NCBI GenBank assembly: GCA_025352915.1
Contig: JANXSA010000442.1
Coordinates: 1 to 15,597, forward strand
From: Rhodospirillales bacterium
GTDB lineage: Bacteria; Pseudomonadota; Alphaproteobacteria; Acetobacterales; Acetobacteraceae
Direction of reading: 5' to 3'
DNA: 15,597 nt
The translations under genes were made by a program, and so were the position numbers. The notes under the pieces were generated by a model that searched no databases, had not been told where the DNA came from, and saw only the letters and a program-made list of their open reading frames with translations. Below, piece after piece: positions 15,390-15,597 of this stretch; positions within the stretch are counted from its first letter, which is position 1, and each line of letters starts with the position of its first letter.

Positions 15390-15417
15390 AGTCACTTGGA
15401 TGAAAAGGGCCGCCAAC

Positions 15418-15597
15418 ATGTCGAACCAGAACGTTGCCGTCATCGCCTCCAAGATCCGCCTCGGCGCGATGAGCCCGGCGCTGGCCACCTCGAAGGTCCG
15501 CCTCGGCGCGATGAGCCCGGCGCTGGCCACCTCGAAGGTCGTGCTCGGCGCGATGAGCCCGGCGCTGGCCACCTCGAAGGTCGTGCTCGGCGCGATG
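15418..15597 (+). CDS. Unrecognised 14-residue tandem-repeat protein, N-terminus only
   Basis: The frame opens at ATG 15418 with an AAGGG ribosome site 8 nt upstream and continues to the window end, so only the first 60 residues are seen. After MSNQNVAVIAS come units of 14 residues, SK-x-x-LGAMSPALAT, where the two x positions read IR, VR, VV and VV in order. The segment before the first unit (NVAVIAS) looks like a degenerate preceding copy. There is no signal peptide, Cys or charged cluster beyond the Lys/Arg of each unit; the repeat is amphipathic with alternating small and aliphatic residues and one Pro per unit. I do not recognise the family. The minus strand is also open through the repeats, but only the plus frame has a ribosome site and an upstream regulatory-looking region. 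The total length and C-terminus are unknown. Confidence 0.7.
   Translation, partial: MSNQNVAVIASKIRLGAMSPALATSKVRLGAMSPALATSKVVLGAMSPALATSKVVLGAM
15451..15597 (+). repeat. 42-bp tandem repeat array, 3.5 copies visible, continuing past the window
   Basis: Units run 15451-15492, 15493-15534, 15535-15576, and 15577 to the end (half unit). Each is 42 bp, a multiple of three, so the reading frame is kept. Bases 4-9 of the unit vary (ATCCGC, GTCCGC, GTCGTG, GTCGTG); the remaining positions are identical in all visible copies. This degree of identity points to recent expansion or ongoing homogenisation. Confidence 0.95.

Larger units (their letters stand above)
14866..15417 (+). other. 552-bp gene-free, locally AT-richer intergenic region
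   Basis: No convincing gene is seen on either strand. There is no clear terminator directly after tldD: only a 4-bp stem around 14871-14892. From about 14930 to 15330 the composition is visibly AT-richer than the flanking genes. The region holds a near-palindrome at 15131-15146, a cluster of TTAA half-sites at 15299-15322 and a hairpin at 15367-15389, all upstream of the repeat-protein start. It is most likely the regulatory region of that gene, though a non-coding RNA cannot be excluded. Confidence 0.7.

Noticed and set aside
15360-15572. Minus-strand open frame through the tandem repeats
   Set aside because: Repeats with a length divisible by three stay open on several frames; no ribosome site or upstream region is visible for the minus frame, whereas the plus frame has both. 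It cannot be fully excluded without sequence beyond the window.
15451-15597. CRISPR array
   Set aside because: The 42-bp units are directly abutting with no spacers, keep the reading frame and lack repeat-end palindromes.

Overview
The window is high-GC DNA carrying densely packed, mostly ordinary bacterial genes. The gene set and the type of Hint-domain protein suggest an alphaproteobacterium, most likely in the Rhodospirillales/Acetobacteraceae. This rests on a heme A synthase of the alphaproteobacterial Cox15-like type, a GST ending like the alphaproteobacterial FzlA group, a Hint protein with the C-terminal extension typical of Acetobacteraceae, and a CtrA-type TTAA-N7-TTAA site. The genus cannot be fixed from sequence alone.

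Left part (1-2835, minus strand): two tandem paralogous family-5 periplasmic solute-binding proteins. The downstream one is cut by the window edge, and permease genes probably follow beyond it. Divergent from them (2967-4041, plus strand) are a glutathione-S-transferase-like protein, possibly an FzlA orthologue, and a small VOC/glyoxalase-fold protein. They end 7 bp from the convergent Hint gene.

Middle part (4049-9275, minus strand): a 623-residue Hint-domain protein with a duplicated N-terminal beta-rich domain, a P1/S58-type self-processing peptidase, and a glycan-modification cassette. The cassette consists of a four-helix SMR-like membrane protein, a polyprenyl-phosphate glycosyltransferase with two membrane helices, and a SAM methyltransferase. 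Divergent from the methyltransferase is a large multi-spanning GT-C-like membrane protein (9339-10883). Together these have the components of a three-part Gtr/Arn-like pathway: sugar loading onto a lipid carrier, flipping, and periplasmic transfer.

Right part (10958-14865, plus strand): a LACTB2-like metallo-beta-lactamase-fold hydrolase, a hotdog thioesterase starting 3 bp after it, heme A synthase (ctaA), and the metalloprotease tldD. These look like core-genome genes.

The last 730 bp differ. A 552-bp gene-free, locally AT-richer stretch contains a near-palindrome, a cluster of three TTAA half-sites (one pair matching the CtrA consensus spacing) and a small hairpin. A new open reading frame with a good ribosome binding site follows, made of perfect-length 42-bp (14-residue) tandem repeats. 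The copies are identical except at two adjacent codons, and every visible change is non-synonymous. The frame runs off the window end. I do not recognise this protein; it is the most unusual item in the window.
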